Counted from the first letter of the stretch, positions 36,380 through 46,654 are shown. The stretch is 64,000 nucleotides of DNA from Rhizobium sp. CB3090 (GCF_029714285.1 NZ_CP121662.1:2972001-3036000); one strand, 5' to 3'. The notes: generated by a model not told the origin, from the sequence alone. Program-made: numbers and translations.

Positions 36380-38725
36380 TCAGGCCACGACCCGGGCCGC
36401 TTCCCACACCTTGAGCGGCGTGGCAGGCATGGTCAGGGCATTGTTGCCGATCGCATCGGTGATCGCGTTGATCAACGCCGGCGGAGAGCCGATGGCGCCC
36501 GCCTCGCCGCAACCCTTGACCCCCAGCGGATTGTTCGGGCAGGGCGTGTTTTGATGCGACAGATTGAAGGACGGCAGATCGTCGGCACGCGGCATGGCGT
36601 AGTCCATGAAGCTCGCCGTCAGCAGCTGGCCGCTGGCATCGTAATGCACGGCCTCGAGCAGCGCCTGTCCGACACCCTGCGCGATGCCGCCATGCACCTG
36701 GCCTTCGACGATCATCGGGTTGATGATGTTGCCGAAATCATCGGCAGCAACGAACTGGATAATCTCGGTCTTGCCGGTTTCCGGATCGACCTCGACCTCG
36801 CAGATGTAGCAGCCGGCGGGGAAGGTGAAGTTGGCCGGATCGTAGAAAGCGGTTTCCTTCAGCCCCGGCTCTATGCCGGCGGGGAGGTTATGCGCGGTAT
36901 AGGCGGCCAGCGCCACCTGGAACCAGGGCAGCGACTTGTCGGTACCGGCGACTTTGACCTCGCCGTTTTCGATGACGATATCGCTCTCGTCGGCTTCCAT
37001 CAGATGCGCAGCGATCTTCTTCGCCTTGGCTTCCACCTTATCGAGCGCCTTCACCACGGCGGACATGCCGACCGCGCCGGAGCGTGAGCCATAGGTGCCC
37101 ATGCCCATCTGAACCTTGTCGGTGTCGCCGTGTACGATCGATACGCTGTCGATCGGCACGCCGAATCGGTCGGCGACGAGCTGTGCGAAGGTCGTCTCAT
37201 GACCCTGGCCATGACTGTGCGAACCGGTGAGCACCTCGACGGTGCCAACAGCATTCACCCGCACTTCCGCCGATTCCCACAGCCCCACACCGGCGCCGAG
37301 CGAACCGACCGCCTGAGAGGGGGCAAGCCCGCAGGCCTCGATATAGCAGCTCATGCCGATGCCGCGCTTCATGCCGCGCGCCGCCGCCGCTGCTTTGCGA
37401 GCGGGGAAACCATTCCAATCAGCCTGCTGCATGGCGGCATCCAGCGATGCCTCGTAGTTGCCGGCGTCGTAATTCATGATGACCGGCGTCTGATGGGGGA
37501 AGGAGCGGACGAAGTTGGTTCGCCTGAGTTCCGCGGGTGAGACGCCGAGCTCGCGTGCCGCCGTTTCGACGGTGCGCTCCAGCAGGTAGGTCGCCTCCGG
37601 ACGACCGGCACCGCGATAGGCGTCGACCGGCACCGTATTGGTATAGACGGTGCGAACATTGGCGTGGATCGCCGGGATCGCGTATTGGCCTGATAGCAGC
37701 GTCGCATAGAGATAGGTCGGCACGCACGACGAGAAGAGCGACATGTAAGCGCCGAGATTGGCGATGGTATCGACCTTCAACGCTGTGATGCGGTTCTGGT
37801 CATCGAAGGCCATCTTTACTTTGGAGACATGATCGCGACCATGCGCGTCGGTCAGGAATGCTTCGGTACGATCGGCTGTCCATTTGACCGGCACGCCGGT
37901 CTTCTTCGACGCCCAGAGACAGACGATTTCCTCTGGATAGATATAGATCTTGGAGCCAAAGCCGCCGCCGACATCAGGCGCGATGACGCGCAGCTTGTTT
38001 TCCGGCGCGACATTGTAGAAGGCGCTCATGACCAGCCGTGCCACATGCGGGTTCTGGCTGGTGGTGTAGCATGTATAGTGATCGTCACCGGCATCATAGA
38101 TGCCGAGGGTCGCGCGCGGCTCCATGGCATTCGGCGATAGCCGGTTGTTGTGGATTTCGAGCTCGGTGACATGCGCCGCTTCGGCGATCGCCTTGTCGGT
38201 CGCGGCGGCATCGCCGAGTTCCCAGTCGAAGATCAAATTATCGGCCGCTTCCGCATGAATCTGCGGCGCGCCGGGCTTCAGCGCCTCGACCGCCTCGATA
38301 ACGGCAGGAAGCTCTTCATAATCCACCACGACGGCTTCAGCCGCATCGCGGGCTTCGCCGAGCGAATCGGCCACCACGATCGCCACGGCATCGCCGACAT
38401 AGCGCACGGTATCGACCGCCAGCGGCCGCCACGCGCCCATCTTCATCGGCGAGCCGTCCTTGGAGTGGATCATCCAGCCGCAGATGAGATTGCCGATGCC
38501 ATCGGCCAGCAATTGCTTGCCGTCCAGCACGCCGATCACGCCCGGCATGGCCAATGCAGGCGAGGCGTCGATGCCGGTGATCTTCGCATGCGCATGCGGG
38601 CTGCGGACGAAATAGGCATACTTCATGCCCGGCGCCACCATATCGTCGGTATAGCGCCCCTTGCCCGTCAGAAATCGCTTGTCTTCCTTGCGCGCGACGC
38701 GCGCGCCAATGCCTTCAACGCCCAT
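36380..38725 (-). CDS. Molybdenum hydroxylase large subunit (form-II CoxL-like)
   Basis: A 781-residue molybdopterin-binding subunit. The active-site loop reads AYRGAGRPEATYLLE, the form of the putative form-II CO dehydrogenases, not AYRCSFR of authentic form-I CoxL. Other family motifs include GGGFGSKIYIYPEE, GGIAQGVGQALLEAV and the late GVKGCGEAGAIGSPPALINAI with the catalytic glutamate. The true substrate is unknown and may be an aldehyde or heterocycle. The start is ATG 38725, with GGGAGG seven bases upstream. Confidence 0.93.
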   Translation of the reverse strand: MGVEGIGARVARKEDKRFLTGKGRYTDDMVAPGMKYAYFVRSPHAHAKITGIDASPALAMPGVIGVLDGKQLLADGIGNLICGWMIHSKDGSPMKMGAWRPLAVDTVRYVGDAVAIVVADSLGEARDAAEAVVVDYEELPAVIEAVEALKPGAPQIHAEAADNLIFDWELGDAAATDKAIAEAAHVTELEIHNNRLSPNAMEPRATLGIYDAGDDHYTCYTTSQNPHVARLVMSAFYNVAPENKLRVIAPDVGGGFGSKIYIYPEEIVCLWASKKTGVPVKWTADRTEAFLTDAHGRDHVSKVKMAFDDQNRITALKVDTIANLGAYMSLFSSCVPTYLYATLLSGQYAIPAIHANVRTVYTNTVPVDAYRGAGRPEATYLLERTVETAARELGVSPAELRRTNFVRSFPHQTPVIMNYDAGNYEASLDAAMQQADWNGFPARKAAAAARGMKRGIGMSCYIEACGLAPSQAVGSLGAGVGLWESAEVRVNAVGTVEVLTGSHSHGQGHETTFAQLVADRFGVPIDSVSIVHGDTDKVQMGMGTYGSRSGAVGMSAVVKALDKVEAKAKKIAAHLMEADESDIVIENGEVKVAGTDKSLPWFQVALAAYTAHNLPAGIEPGLKETAFYDPANFTFPAGCYICEVEVDPETGKTEIIQFVAADDFGNIINPMIVEGQVHGGIAQGVGQALLEAVHYDASGQLLTASFMDYAMPRADDLPSFNLSHQNTPCPNNPLGVKGCGEAGAIGSPPALINAITDAIGNNALTMPATPLKVWEAARVVA

Positions 38726-38808
38726 GATATCCTCCCATTGGGGTTCCGGGGTCGGCAAGCCGCCAAGATAACGGTCGTTGGCGTTCGCCAGACAATCTCG
38801 GTGAAATC

Positions 38809-39297
38809 TTATTCGGCCGCCTGCCTGGCGGCGTGCATCTCAGCATTGGCAGAAAGGACTGCCTTGACGATATTGTGGTAGCCGGTGCAGCGACAGATAT
38901 TGCCGTCAAGCTCGGCGCGCACCGTCTCCTCGTCCAGCGTGCCGCCATGGCGATTGATCATGTCGACGGCCGTCATCACCATGCCGGGCGTGCAGAAGCC
39001 GCATTGCAAGCCGTGATGCTCCTTGAAGGCGGCCTGAACGGGATGCAGTTCACCATTGGCGGCCAGACCCTCGATGGTTGTAATATCCGAGCCGGAGGCC
39101 TGCACGGCCAGGATCGAACAGCTCTTGACCGATTTGCCGTCCATGTGGATCACGCAGGCGCCGCACTGGGTCGTATCGCAGCCGACATGGGTTCCTGTCA
39201 GGCCAAGCTTTTCCCTGATGAAATGGACGAGCAGCGTGCGATCCTCGCACTCGCCGCTGACCGTCCGGCCATTCACCGTCAAAGTCACTCTTGACAT
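38809..39297 (-). CDS. Molybdenum hydroxylase [2Fe-2S] subunit (CoxS/CutS-like)
   Basis: A 162-residue iron-sulphur subunit with the plant-type ferredoxin cluster motif [17 protein letters not shown] and the second cluster motif [12 protein letters not shown]...[14 protein letters not shown]. It is the first gene of the operon. The start ATG 39297 has a strong GAGGAGG site, and the open frame upstream of it is not family-like. The order S-L-M is that of form-II CO-dehydrogenase operons. No cox maturation genes are seen in the window. Confidence 0.94.
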   Translation of the reverse strand: MSRVTLTVNGRTVSGECEDRTLLVHFIREKLGLTGTHVGCDTTQCGACVIHMDGKSVKSCSILAVQASGSDITTIEGLAANGELHPVQAAFKEHHGLQCGFCTPGMVMTAVDMINRHGGTLDEETVRAELDGNICRCTGYHNIVKAVLSANAEMHAARQAAE

Positions 39298-39596
39298 ATT
39301 TTCCTCCTCGCCTCTCCTCCAGAGGCAACGGCCATCATTTGACTTTTTTGTAGTCCGATCAACCTCTACTTTAGAAAGACCGTGGTTTTTTCTTCCGCTC
39401 GGTCTCTTTTGTTTACCGAATGTAGACGCCGCGAGTTTAGCACCAAAAAAACCGCAAGTGCCCAATGGACAAACATATTTTGCACGATATTTCTTCTTAG
39501 CTGCAGGACTGCAAGGACAGCCCATCGTGGTGGAGCTGGAAAAATTGGGGACGGCGTTGGCCGGGGTACCGGCTTAACTAACGTTGGAGAGAGTAA

Positions 39597-39890
39597 ATGA
39601 AGAAAGCCCTTATGCTCGCACTGGTCGGCTTGTCTATCGCAAGCTGCACCCCGACTGAACAAGGCGCCGGCATCGGCGCTGCCTCCGGCGCCATCATCGG
39701 CGGCGCCGTGACCGGTAACGTCCGCGGTGCAGCCGTCGGCGCCGCGATCGGCGGTGTTTCGGGCGCTGTCATCGGCAGCGTCGCCGAACAGCCCGGTCAG
39801 TGCTACTACCGTGACCGCTATGGCCGCCGCTACATCGACGACTGCCCGCGCGGTGGCTATCGTCGCAGCTACTACAATGGCGGCTACTGA
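39597..39890 (+). CDS. Glycine-zipper lipoprotein
   Basis: A 97-residue probable lipoprotein, signal with lipobox SIASC (Cys17), followed by a glycine-zipper segment GAGIGAASGAIIGGAVTG and GAAVGAAIGGVSGAVIGS that can insert in or span a membrane. The tail is rich in Tyr and Arg (YYRDRYGRRYI). Such small surface proteins are common in rhizobia, with unknown function. The ATG at 39597 is preceded by GGAGAGAGTAA. It is followed by a strong terminator. Confidence 0.85.
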   Translation: MKKALMLALVGLSIASCTPTEQGAGIGAASGAIIGGAVTGNVRGAAVGAAIGGVSGAVIGSVAEQPGQCYYRDRYGRRYIDDCPRGGYRRSYYNGGY

Positions 39891-39913
39891 TCGTATAGCG
39901 ATCGAGACACCGA

Positions 39914-39942
39914 AGTCCCGGGCCTGAGGTCCGGGACTTTTT
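39914..39942 (+). terminator. Intrinsic terminator of the glycine-zipper gene
   Basis: AGTCCCGG (39914-39921) pairs with CCGGGACT (39931-39938), followed by a T-run through 39942. Confidence 0.85.
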
Positions 39943-40092
39943 GATTTCGGGCTCCTCGTCTCTTCTTGTTTGAGAGGTGTAAATCTGGCGTCGATCTGGT
40001 GGAAATGACACCAATTGCAACGCTGGATCGAAGCAATGAATAGGGAGAGAGACCGTCGTCAGCCCCGTAGAGCGCACTGAAATAGCCCTAAG

Positions 40093-40118
40093 TCCCGGAT
40101 GAAAATCCGGGATTTTTT
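40093..40118 (+). terminator. Strong intrinsic terminator without an annotated gene upstream
   Basis: TCCCGGAT-GAAA-ATCCGGGA, perfect 8-bp arms with a stable GAAA tetraloop, followed by six T residues. The only gene on this strand upstream already has its own terminator 150 bp earlier. Confidence 0.85.
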
Positions 40119-40255
40119 ATTTCGCCAGCGGTCTTTTGCAGGTTTTTGAGTCTAAAAAGGTACACGCGAGACGCTTTTGCCTCTATGGTGGCCCGCGCGT
40201 TAACCCGGGGGAAACGCCAAACTGAGAAAGTTCTTATATAACCGTAAAGCGGCGC

Positions 40256-42181
40256 ATGCATAAAAGAACTGGTCCGAGGAAGAGTATTGCGTATCGGCGA
40301 GCAGGCACCGTAATGGCGGTTGCGGCAACCATTGTGCTCGGCCCGCTTTATGCCGGAAACGCATTTGCCTTCAAACTGTTCGGCATGACGCTCTGGGGCG
40401 AGGACGATACTAAAGATGAGGTTTCCGATCCCGTTCATTACACCGTCGATTTCAAGACGGACAATCTCGACAAGGATCTCAAGGAGGCCCTGACCGAAAG
40501 TTCCATGCTGATTTCGGACAGGAAGAAGCCCGTTTCCGGCGACCTCGGCGTCGTCATCAAGGCGCGCGACGATCGCGACCGGCTGATCGCCACCCTCTAT
40601 GAAAAAGCGCGCTATGGCGGCGTGGTCACCATCACCGTCAGCGGCACCAATATCGATGCGCTGCCGCCGAATCCCACCTTCGGCCGTGCGAAGCCGGTTG
40701 AGGTCAACATCAGCGTCGATCCGGGCCCCGTCTTCACGCTTGGCAAGATCAGCCTGCTCGGCGATGCGCGCGGCCTCGATCCCGCGAGTTATGGGCTTGT
40801 ACCCGGCGGCGATGCCGGGTCGCTGACGATCCTGAAAGCCGGCGACAAGATCGTCGCCGACTTCAAGAACGAAGGCCATCCGCTCGCCAAACTCATCAAG
40901 CGCGATGTCGTCGCCGATCACGAGACAAACAGGGTCGATGTTGCGCTGAGCGTCGAAAGCGGCCCGGTGGCGCCCATCGGCAATGTCGGCGTCAGCGGCC
41001 AGAAATCGGTCGATCCGGATTTCATCAAGCGCTATGCCCGCATCAATGAGGGCAAACCCTATTCGCCGGACGAATTGAAGAAAGCTTCCGACCGCCTGCG
41101 CAAGCTCGGCGTCTTTTCCAGTGTCACCATCCGCGAGGCCGACAAGCTCGCGCCGGACGGCAGCATTCCCATGACCATCGAAGTGTCCGAGGGCAAGCAA
41201 CGCTATTTCGGCGTCGGCGCGCAATATTCCACCATCGACGGTTTCGGCCTGCAGGGCTATTGGGGCCATCGCAATCTGACGGGCCGCGCCGATTCGCTGC
41301 GCATCGAGGGATCGGTCTCCCGTATCGGCGAAACGACCGATGTCGGCCAGCTCGACTATAGCGCCGGCATTACCTATGTCCGGCCCGCGACCTTCTACCC
41401 TTCCGCAACCTTCACCGCCGCCCTGAAGATGCAAAGCCTGCATCCGGATGCCTATGATGCCGACACCATTACCGCGAGCGGCAGCCTTGCCTACGAGCTG
41501 ACCGACCGGGACACCATCTCCGGCGGCGGCGAAGTGAGCTATGAGCAAGACAGCACCGCTGCCTATGGCGATCAAAACTATCTGACGCTGGCGATCCCGC
41601 TCGAATATGTCAGGGACACGCGCGACAACAAGCTGGATCCGACCGAGGGCTATCGCGCCTCGATCAGCGCCAAGCCGAGCTATGAAGCAATGGGCGGCAC
41701 GGTGTTCAGCTCCTTCGAGGGGTCGATTTCCGGTTACCAGGGCGTCGGCGCCAACGATGATGTCGTCTTCGCCGGCAAGCTTTCCCTTGGCTCGCTGATC
41801 GGTTCCAACGGTATCTCCGACATTCCGGCGACCCGGCGTTTCTATGCCGGCGGCGGCGGCTCGGTACGTGGCTACGCCTACCAGGAAATCACGCCCTATA
41901 ATTCCAATGGCGATGCGCTCGGCGGCCGCTCCTATGCCACCGCCTCGATTGAAGCCCGCATCAAGATCACCGACAAGATCGGCATCGTACCCTTCGTCGA
42001 CATGGGCAGCGTCACCGGCAGCACTTTTCCTGACTTTTCCGATGTTCGCATTGGCGCAGGCGTCGGTGTGCGCTACGCTACACCCTTCGGTCCCATCAGG
42101 CTCGACGTCGCCGTCCCGCTCAATAAATATGAGAATGGTACGGCATACGGCATCTATGCCGGCATCGGTCAAGCCTTCTGA
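40256..42181 (+). CDS. tamA: Outer-membrane translocation/assembly protein TamA (Omp85 family)
   Basis: A 641-residue protein with a signal peptide (about residues 20-38, AVAATIVLGPLYAGNAFA), POTRA domains in the first half (VNISVDPGPVFTLGKISLLG; VALSVESGPVAPIGNVGVSG) and a C-terminal 16-strand beta-barrel with the VRGYAYQEI lid motif and a terminal FGPIRLDVAVPLN/aromatic end. TamA works with TamB in outer-membrane protein or lipid transport. Upstream of tamB, 63 bp apart, on one transcript. ATG 40256 was chosen. It has a weak binding site, and a second ATG at residue 20 is possible. Confidence 0.93.
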   Translation: MHKRTGPRKSIAYRRAGTVMAVAATIVLGPLYAGNAFAFKLFGMTLWGEDDTKDEVSDPVHYTVDFKTDNLDKDLKEALTESSMLISDRKKPVSGDLGVVIKARDDRDRLIATLYEKARYGGVVTITVSGTNIDALPPNPTFGRAKPVEVNISVDPGPVFTLGKISLLGDARGLDPASYGLVPGGDAGSLTILKAGDKIVADFKNEGHPLAKLIKRDVVADHETNRVDVALSVESGPVAPIGNVGVSGQKSVDPDFIKRYARINEGKPYSPDELKKASDRLRKLGVFSSVTIREADKLAPDGSIPMTIEVSEGKQRYFGVGAQYSTIDGFGLQGYWGHRNLTGRADSLRIEGSVSRIGETTDVGQLDYSAGITYVRPATFYPSATFTAALKMQSLHPDAYDADTITASGSLAYELTDRDTISGGGEVSYEQDSTAAYGDQNYLTLAIPLEYVRDTRDNKLDPTEGYRASISAKPSYEAMGGTVFSSFEGSISGYQGVGANDDVVFAGKLSLGSLIGSNGISDIPATRRFYAGGGGSVRGYAYQEITPYNSNGDALGGRSYATASIEARIKITDKIGIVPFVDMGSVTGSTFPDFSDVRIGAGVGVRYATPFGPIRLDVAVPLNKYENGTAYGIYAGIGQAF

Positions 42182-42244
42182 CACGCCGTACAGTTGCAGA
42201 CGGTTCAGCACGCGGTTACAAAAATTGAGGTTACTGTCGCTCTC

Positions 42245-45200
42245 ATGAGCATGTTGATTCGAATTCTCGGGACATTGGTGCGCCTCATCGTCTATGCGCT
42301 TGTGGTAATCCTCGTGCTTGCGATCGCCGCCGTGCTCATCGTCGGCTTTGTGCCGGCCGCAACCGGCTACGCCGTCGACCAGGTGGCAAAGCTCGTCTCT
42401 ACGCCCGACCAGACCATTACGATTACTGCTCCGTCTGGCCTCTTGACTGGCAACCTTCGCGTCGGCTCGATCACAGTTACCGACACCAAGGGCACCTTCG
42501 CGAAGGTCCAGAATCTCGCCCTCGACTGGTCGCCGGTTTCGCTGCTGACCGGCACGTTCCATGCCGATCGCGTTGCCGCCGACACGGTCGATTTTCAGCG
42601 CTTGCCGGTTTCAACGGCAAAAGCGGCAGAGCCGCAGGCGGCGGCGACCGAAAACAAGGGCTTCTCACTGCCCATCGCCGTCGATATCAGCGCTATCGCA
42701 TTGCCGAATCTTCGCATCGGGCAGGCCGTTGCCGGCCAGGATTTCGCCCTTGCCGCCAATGGCAGCGTCAAGGCAAACAGCAGCAGCGTCGACCTCGTCC
42801 TCGATGCCAATCGCCAGGATGTCCCCGATGCCAAGCTCTCCACCACCATTGCCTTTGCGCCGGCCGAAAACCGCCTGAACCTGAAGGCCGAAATCGCCGA
42901 ACCGCGCGACGGCATGCTCGCCGGAATGCTGCATCTGCCGGGCGGGCCGGCGATCAACATCAATCTCTCCGGCGAAGGCCCGCTATCGAACTGGGCCGGC
43001 AAGCTGCAGGCCGCGCTCGATGGCAAACCGACGGTGTCGATCAATGGCCATCATGCCATTTCCGCCGATGGGCTTCACCGCATCGACGTCAAGGGCGGCG
43101 GCGACGTCGATTCATTGCTGCCGCCGACCTTCCGTCCCCTCTTCGCTGGCCAGACGACGATCGACCTTGCCGCCACCTTCGACGGCAAGGGCAAGATCGA
43201 CATCCAGACCGGCAATCTCGCCACCGGCAGCGTCATCATCGCCGCCTCGGGCACGCTCGATCCCTCAGGCAATAACAGTCTCAACGCCAATCTGCTCGGC
43301 ACATCGGGGCCGGTAGATTTCCGCTGGCCGATGGAAGACGGCGAGGCGCGGGCGATGATTTCGCGTGCCGATGTCGCGCTGACGGGCCAGGCGCAGTCGG
43401 TGAAGATCGACGCCAAGGCTTCGCTCGAAAGCGCCAGCACGCCGCAAGGCCGGATCGGCCAGGTGAACCTCAGTGCCAAGAGCGATGCTTTCAACCTGAC
43501 CGACGGGTCCGGCCCGCTGCAGCTTCGCCTCGTGATCGGCCAGACCGCATTCATCAGCCCCGATCTCAACCGCCTGATCCGCGCGCCGGTCGCGCTGACG
43601 GCGCCCTTGCAGCTCTCACCTGACACGATCGGCTTCAACAACACGACGCTGGAAAGCGCCAGTATCGGCGGCACCGTCAACGGCAAATATACGCTGTCGT
43701 CGAAGTCGCTCACCGGCAATTTCAAGACGTTTGCGCTGCCTGCCGTGCTGCCGGAAGGTGTGTCGGACAAGTTCGAGGGGACCATCTCGCTCGAAGGCCA
43801 GGTTGCCGGCACAGTGCCGACGAAGATGAATCTTTCCAATCTGGCCCTGAAATCCAATGTCGGCGAGATCAGCGGCAGCGCCGCGCTCGATGGCCAGATG
43901 CTGACATCGGAGATCACCGGTAAACTGCTCGATCTCTCCAAGCTCGTTCCGAATGCCGAAGGACAGGCGGATATCGGCCTCAAGGCCAAGGGTCCGCTGA
44001 CCGCACTCGGCATCGACGCAACGGTGAAGGCCGTCAACGTCAAGCTGGCAGGCCGCCTGCTGGATACGCTTGATATGGCGCTTACCGGAACCGCCGATCC
44101 GAATGCGCCACAGGCGAGCGTAGAGGCGAACGGCGCAATCGACGGCAAACCGATCAGCATTACGGCCAATGCGATCTCGCAGAACGGCCGCACCAGCATT
44201 CCGAAGCTTGCCGTCGAAGTCGGCGCCAACAAGCTGCAGGGCAAGCTGGATCTTTCGCCAAGTTTCGAACCGTCAGGCGCGTTGAACTTCGATCTGCCTG
44301 ACCTTAGCCTGCTCGCGGCCCTGGCCGGGCAAAAGGCTGACGGCGATCTCAAGGGCTCGCTCGATCTCTCCAGCACCAATGGCAAGATCGGGCTGAAGGT
44401 CGACGCCAGCGGCAGCGGCATCCGCCGCGACGATCTCTCGATCGACAAGCCGGCCATCGCGCTGACCGTCGATGATCTCAAGGCCTTTTCCGCCAATGGT
44501 AGTATCCGCGCCGCCGCCATCGCCTCCGGCGCCAACCGTATTACCGATCTCGGGCTGACCTTCACCCAACAAGGCAGCCGCACCGTTTTCGATCTCAAAT
44601 CGAACTACGACAACGCGCCGCTGACCGCCAATGGCAATGTCGAAACCGGCGGCGGCCAGACGGTTGTCAGCCTCGATAATTTTGCTGGCGCTCCGCGCAC
44701 CATACCGGTGAAGCTGGCATCGCCGACCAAGATCGTCGTCAAGGACGGCACGGCAACGCTGGACGGCCTGGCGATCCGGACCGGCAGCGGCTCGGTGACG
44801 GTCAGCGGTACGGCCGGACAGATGCTGAATATTACCGCTGAGATCGCCAACCTGCCCGCCAGCCTTGCCAATGTCTTCGCGCCGACGCTTGCGGCCGAAG
44901 GCGCGATTTCCGGCAAGGTGACGGTGACCGGCAAGCCGGCCGCACCCGTCGTCGCCTTTCAGACCAATTGGTCGGGTGCGGCGACCAGCCAGACGAAATC
45001 GGCCGGCCTCGGCCCGCTCGGCATCAAGGCGAACGGGCAGTTCGCCAACAATATCGTCACTATCGACACAAACCTCACCGGCCAGAATGGCCTGGCGCTC
45101 AACGGCGGCGGCACCGTCGCCATCGCGGGCAACAAGGCCTTGGCGATGAAATTCTCCGGTACCCTGCCCTTCGACGCGGTGGCAGGCCAACTTGCCGCGC

Positions 45201-46432
45201 AGGGCCTCAGCATGACGGGCACGGCGAAGATCGATATTCAGATCGCCGGCACGACCGCAGCACCCGCCGTCACAGGCACGATCTCCACCGACGGCGCCAA
45301 GCTCGTCGATGTCCGCCGCAACCTCACCCTCAACGGCCTCGCCGTCACCGTCACACTGGACGGCAGACAGGCTGTGATCTCGCGGCTCAACGGCAATCTC
45401 GCCAGCGGCGGCAGCGTATCGGCAAGCGGCACGGTCGGCATTGCTCCGGACAGTGGCTTTCCGGCCGATATCCAGTTGAAATTCAACAATGCCACCTATG
45501 TCGACGGCACGTTAGTGACGGCGACCATCAACGGTACGCTCGGCATCAAGGGACCGCTGCTGACCGCTCCTGTGCTCAGCGGAAATCTGAAGCTCAGCAA
45601 GGCATCGATCACCGTGCCGGAAAAGCTGCCGGCCTCGCTTTCCGAGATCAATATCAAACACAAGAACGCACCGGCCGCCGTCAGCGCCCAGTTCAGGGAT
45701 CAGAAGCCCCAGGGCCCTCGCGACAAATCCACCACTCTCGGCATCGACCTGCAGCTCGATGCGCCCTCGCAGATCTTTGTCCGCGGCCGCGGCATCGATG
45801 CGGAACTCGGCGGCAGCATCACCGTTCGCGGCACTGCGGCGGATCCGGTCGTCTCAGGTGGCTTCACCATGAGGCGCGGCCGCCTGACCATCCTCAGCCG
45901 TCGCCTGGATTTCACCAATTCCAGCAAGATTACCTTCGGTGGCGACCTGACGCCCGCCCTCGACATGGAGGCCACGTCGACCGTGAATTCCACCACCATC
46001 ACCGTCGACGTCACGGGTCTGGCGACCGACCCGAAGATCAGCTTCTCCTCCTCGCCTGCCCTGCCGCAGGACGAGGTGCTGGCGCAACTGATCTTCGGCC
46101 AATCGATGTCGAAGCTTTCAGCCCTGCAGATCGCCCAGCTTGCCGATGCCGCAAGCCAGCTCGCCGGCGGCCGCTCCACATCTTTGTTCGAGGGCCTGCG
46201 CAGCCATCTCGGCGTCGACGATCTCGACGTCACCACCGACTCGAAGGGCCAAGCCCAGGTCGGCGCCGGCAAATATCTGAACAAGCGCACCTATATCGAA
46301 TTGCAGCAGGGCGCCGCCAACAACACCAAGGCGATCATCAACCTCGATGTCGGACGCGGCGTCAAGCTGCGGGGTGCGGCCGGCTCGGACGGCGCGGGCG
46401 AAGCCGGGATCGTCTATGAGCATGAGTATTAA
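42245..46432 (+). CDS. tamB: Translocation/assembly module protein TamB (DUF490)
   Basis: A 1395-residue protein with one N-terminal membrane anchor (about residues 8-36), a long beta-helical AsmA-like/TamB region made of repeating short strands, and the C-terminal DUF490 domain (LDFTNSSKITFGGDLTPALDMEATS, then QDEVLAQLIFGQSMSKLSALQ). It bridges the inner and outer membranes. The length is typical. The ATG at 42245 was chosen because the hydrophobic anchor begins just after it. GAGG lies about 14 bases upstream. A repeat element follows the stop. Confidence 0.94.
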   Translation: MSMLIRILGTLVRLIVYALVVILVLAIAAVLIVGFVPAATGYAVDQVAKLVSTPDQTITITAPSGLLTGNLRVGSITVTDTKGTFAKVQNLALDWSPVSLLTGTFHADRVAADTVDFQRLPVSTAKAAEPQAAATENKGFSLPIAVDISAIALPNLRIGQAVAGQDFALAANGSVKANSSSVDLVLDANRQDVPDAKLSTTIAFAPAENRLNLKAEIAEPRDGMLAGMLHLPGGPAININLSGEGPLSNWAGKLQAALDGKPTVSINGHHAISADGLHRIDVKGGGDVDSLLPPTFRPLFAGQTTIDLAATFDGKGKIDIQTGNLATGSVIIAASGTLDPSGNNSLNANLLGTSGPVDFRWPMEDGEARAMISRADVALTGQAQSVKIDAKASLESASTPQGRIGQVNLSAKSDAFNLTDGSGPLQLRLVIGQTAFISPDLNRLIRAPVALTAPLQLSPDTIGFNNTTLESASIGGTVNGKYTLSSKSLTGNFKTFALPAVLPEGVSDKFEGTISLEGQVAGTVPTKMNLSNLALKSNVGEISGSAALDGQMLTSEITGKLLDLSKLVPNAEGQADIGLKAKGPLTALGIDATVKAVNVKLAGRLLDTLDMALTGTADPNAPQASVEANGAIDGKPISITANAISQNGRTSIPKLAVEVGANKLQGKLDLSPSFEPSGALNFDLPDLSLLAALAGQKADGDLKGSLDLSSTNGKIGLKVDASGSGIRRDDLSIDKPAIALTVDDLKAFSANGSIRAAAIASGANRITDLGLTFTQQGSRTVFDLKSNYDNAPLTANGNVETGGGQTVVSLDNFAGAPRTIPVKLASPTKIVVKDGTATLDGLAIRTGSGSVTVSGTAGQMLNITAEIANLPASLANVFAPTLAAEGAISGKVTVTGKPAAPVVAFQTNWSGAATSQTKSAGLGPLGIKANGQFANNIVTIDTNLTGQNGLALNGGGTVAIAGNKALAMKFSGTLPFDAVAGQLAAQGLSMTGTAKIDIQIAGTTAAPAVTGTISTDGAKLVDVRRNLTLNGLAVTVTLDGRQAVISRLNGNLASGGSVSASGTVGIAPDSGFPADIQLKFNNATYVDGTLVTATINGTLGIKGPLLTAPVLSGNLKLSKASITVPEKLPASLSEINIKHKNAPAAVSAQFRDQKPQGPRDKSTTLGIDLQLDAPSQIFVRGRGIDAELGGSITVRGTAADPVVSGGFTMRRGRLTILSRRLDFTNSSKITFGGDLTPALDMEATSTVNSTTITVDVTGLATDPKISFSSSPALPQDEVLAQLIFGQSMSKLSALQIAQLADAASQLAGGRSTSLFEGLRSHLGVDDLDVTTDSKGQAQVGAGKYLNKRTYIELQQGAANNTKAIINLDVGRGVKLRGAAGSDGAGEAGIVYEHEY

Positions 46433-46452
46433 TTAATAGCTTGAGGCAAAAG

Positions 46453-46630
46453 ACCCCTCCCCAACCCTCCCCACAAGGGGGAGGGAGTTAACTCGTTGAG
46501 CGGCCTGACCAAAACAACACTGCCTCATCTTGTTGAGATTTCAGATCTTCTACTTTTGTGGGCACAGATCAGGCACGCAAAGGTTACGGTATATGGCCCC
46601 CTCCCCTTGTGGGGAGGTTTGGGGTGGGGT
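46453..46630. repeat. Large palindromic C/G-block repeat (family copy 1)
   Basis: Outer arms of CCCCTCCCC blocks at 46453-46487 are inverted at 46597-46630, with a separating core of about 110 bp. The same block pattern and core layout recur at 53021-53203, so this is a repeated rhizobial element. It lies between tamB and the convergent lrp gene and could also form a terminator hairpin. Confidence 0.75.
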
Positions 46631-46654
46631 TTTCGCGAGGCTTGAAAGCCTCCC

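Larger units (their letters stand above)
39891..40255. other. Gene-free stretch with two terminators, possible small RNA
   Basis: This 365-bp gap before tamA holds two intrinsic terminators (39914-39942 and 40093-40118) but no protein-coding frame I can support. The first ends the glycine-zipper gene. The second has no annotated gene of its own, so the interval 39943-40118 could produce a small RNA. The rest (40119-40255) is the tamA upstream region. Confidence 0.5.

Noticed and set aside
40088..42562. 824-codon minus-strand frame opposite tamA
   Set aside because: Tam A has clear POTRA and barrel features on the + strand. The reverse frame is rich in the Asp/Gly/Arg patterns typical of antisense high-GC frames.
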